Shown piece by piece: positions 4,713-5,357 of a stretch of DNA of 5,357 nucleotides. Below the pieces are notes generated by a model. The model ran no database searches. It was not told the origin of the DNA and saw only the letters and a program-made list of their open reading frames with translations. The DNA comes from Candidatus Moraniibacteriota bacterium (GTDB taxonomy: Bacteria > Patescibacteriota > Minisyncoccia > Moranbacterales > UBA11712), in assembly GCA_003157295.1 (NCBI GenBank), contig PMJF01000040.1, positions 1-5,357 on the forward strand, written 5' to 3'. How positions within the stretch are numbered: position 1 is the first letter of the stretch; each line of letters starts with the position of its first letter. Both the position numbers and the translations under genes were made by a program.

Positions 4713-5357
4713 ATGAAAAGCCAAATTGACGAGATCAAAAAAGAATATGCCGGTCTAAAAGCCAAGCTTGAGAAGCCCGAGGTTGTTTCTGATGGAAAAA
4801 AGATGAAAGAAATTGGGAAAAGACTGTCGGAACTTGAAGCGGTCGTGAAAACCGCCGATGAATTGGAGCACATTGACAATGAGATGCGAGAAAACGCAGA
4901 AATTGTGAATGTTGAAAAGGAAGAAGAGCTCAAGGGCATGGCAATGGAGGAAAATATCAAGCTTTCCAAAAAGAAAGAGGAGATCGAAAAAAATCTTCAA
5001 CAACTCCTTATCCCGAGCGACCCGAATGACGGAAAAGCCGCCATTTTGGAAATTCGGGCCGGAGCCGGAGGCGATGAATCGGCTCTTTTCGCTGCCAGTC
5101 TTCTCCGGATGTATCTCAGATACGCTGAAAAAAACGGCTGGAAGGTCAGCCTTTTGAATTCAAGCCAGAACGCCATCGGCGGATATAAGGAAGTTATCGC
5201 CAGCATCGAGGGAAAGGGAATCTATGGAAAAATGAAATATGAATCGGGCGTCCATCGGGTCCAAAGAGTGCCGGAAACGGAAAAAATGGGTCGTGTCCAT
5301 ACTTCAACGGCCACCGTGGCGGTTCTCCCGGAAGCGGAAGAGATCGATCTTGAAATA
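4713..5357 (+). CDS. prfA: Peptide chain release factor 1 (N-terminal 215 residues, cut by window edge)
   Basis: RF1 recognises UAA and UAG in the ribosomal A site and triggers peptide release. The frame runs open from the ATG at 4713 to the last base, 215 codons of an expected 350 or so. Residues 1-100 are the helical, charged domain 1 ([20 protein letters not shown]). [17 protein letters not shown] at 111-127 is the class-I release factor core signature, and [19 protein letters not shown] at 176-194 contains the codon-recognition tripeptide at 187-189. That tripeptide is PET, the P-x-T form of RF1 rather than the SPF of RF2. The catalytic GGQ should come about 20 residues beyond the edge. 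An in-frame TGA at 4689-4691 rules out an upstream extension; the N-terminus is about 15-20 residues shorter than in E. coli. It is divergent from the DUF1653 gene. The next gene is often prmC, not visible here. Confidence 0.97.
   Translation, partial: MKSQIDEIKKEYAGLKAKLEKPEVVSDGKKMKEIGKRLSELEAVVKTADELEHIDNEMRENAEIVNVEKEEELKGMAMEENIKLSKKKEEIEKNLQQLLIPSDPNDGKAAILEIRAGAGGDESALFAASLLRMYLRYAEKNGWKVSLLNSSQNAIGGYKEVIASIEGKGIYGKMKYESGVHRVQRVPETEKMGRVHTSTATVAVLPEAEEIDLEI

Noticed and set aside
4632..4724. 31-residue N-terminal extension of the DUF1653 protein
   Set aside because: It falls outside the domain and overlaps the prfA start and upstream region on the other strand; the internal ATG at 4631 matches the family start.
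1..5357. Mobile element, CRISPR array, toxin-antitoxin or defence system
   Set aside because: I looked for repeats with spacers, transposase or integrase motifs and paired small genes on both strands and found none. The gene content is housekeeping.

Overview
The window reads as ordinary core chromosome of a small-genome bacterium, most probably a member of the Candidate Phyla Radiation (Patescibacteria, Parcubacteria-like). I base this on the style of the proteins: an EF-Ts of only 199 residues, a short-type release factor 1, ribosomal proteins S2 and L31 with non-standard terminal extensions, compact AT-rich spacers, and a mix of translation genes with small orphan enzymes. The assignment is inference; no rRNA or marker phylogeny is available here. 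Stop codons are TAA, except ricT, which ends in TGA. No complete gene contains an in-frame TGA, so the standard code applies, not the UGA-glycine code of Gracilibacteria and Absconditabacteria.

Left part (1-2444, minus strand): a translation operon read right to left, rpsB (S2), then tsf (EF-Ts), then ricT (PSP1-domain RicT/YaaT-like protein with two CGRxxCC motifs), and possibly a further gene whose start overlaps the ricT stop (ATGA) and runs off the left edge. The 121-base rpsB-tsf spacer holds a strong stem-loop and two weaker ones. The usual bacterial followers pyrH and frr are absent from this stretch.

Divergent control region (2445-2637): the rpsB operon and rpmE (L31) point away from each other. 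Two good sigma-70-type promoters, both with 17-base spacers and TGn-extended -10 boxes, share essentially the same -35 heptamer, so polymerase should not be able to occupy both at once. The rpsB leader of about 100 bases contains a hairpin whose loop side is complementary to the rpsB ribosome binding site.

Middle (2638-3724): rpmE on the plus strand encodes a zinc-type L31 with a long Lys/Ala-rich tail and ends at a strong intrinsic terminator. It converges with a minus-strand VanX/DdpX-type D-Ala-D-Ala dipeptidase that has all its zinc and catalytic residues.

Right part (3725-5357): a short single-domain asparaginase-family protein (minus) with Ser-Tyr in place of the catalytic Thr-Asp pair, a DUF1653 protein (minus, true start internal to the longest ORF), and, divergent from it, prfA (RF1, plus), cut by the right edge before its GGQ motif. 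No mobile element, CRISPR array, tRNA, rRNA or defence system is visible. I found no clear new system; the regulatory architecture around rpsB/rpmE and the odd asparaginase active site deserve the most attention.
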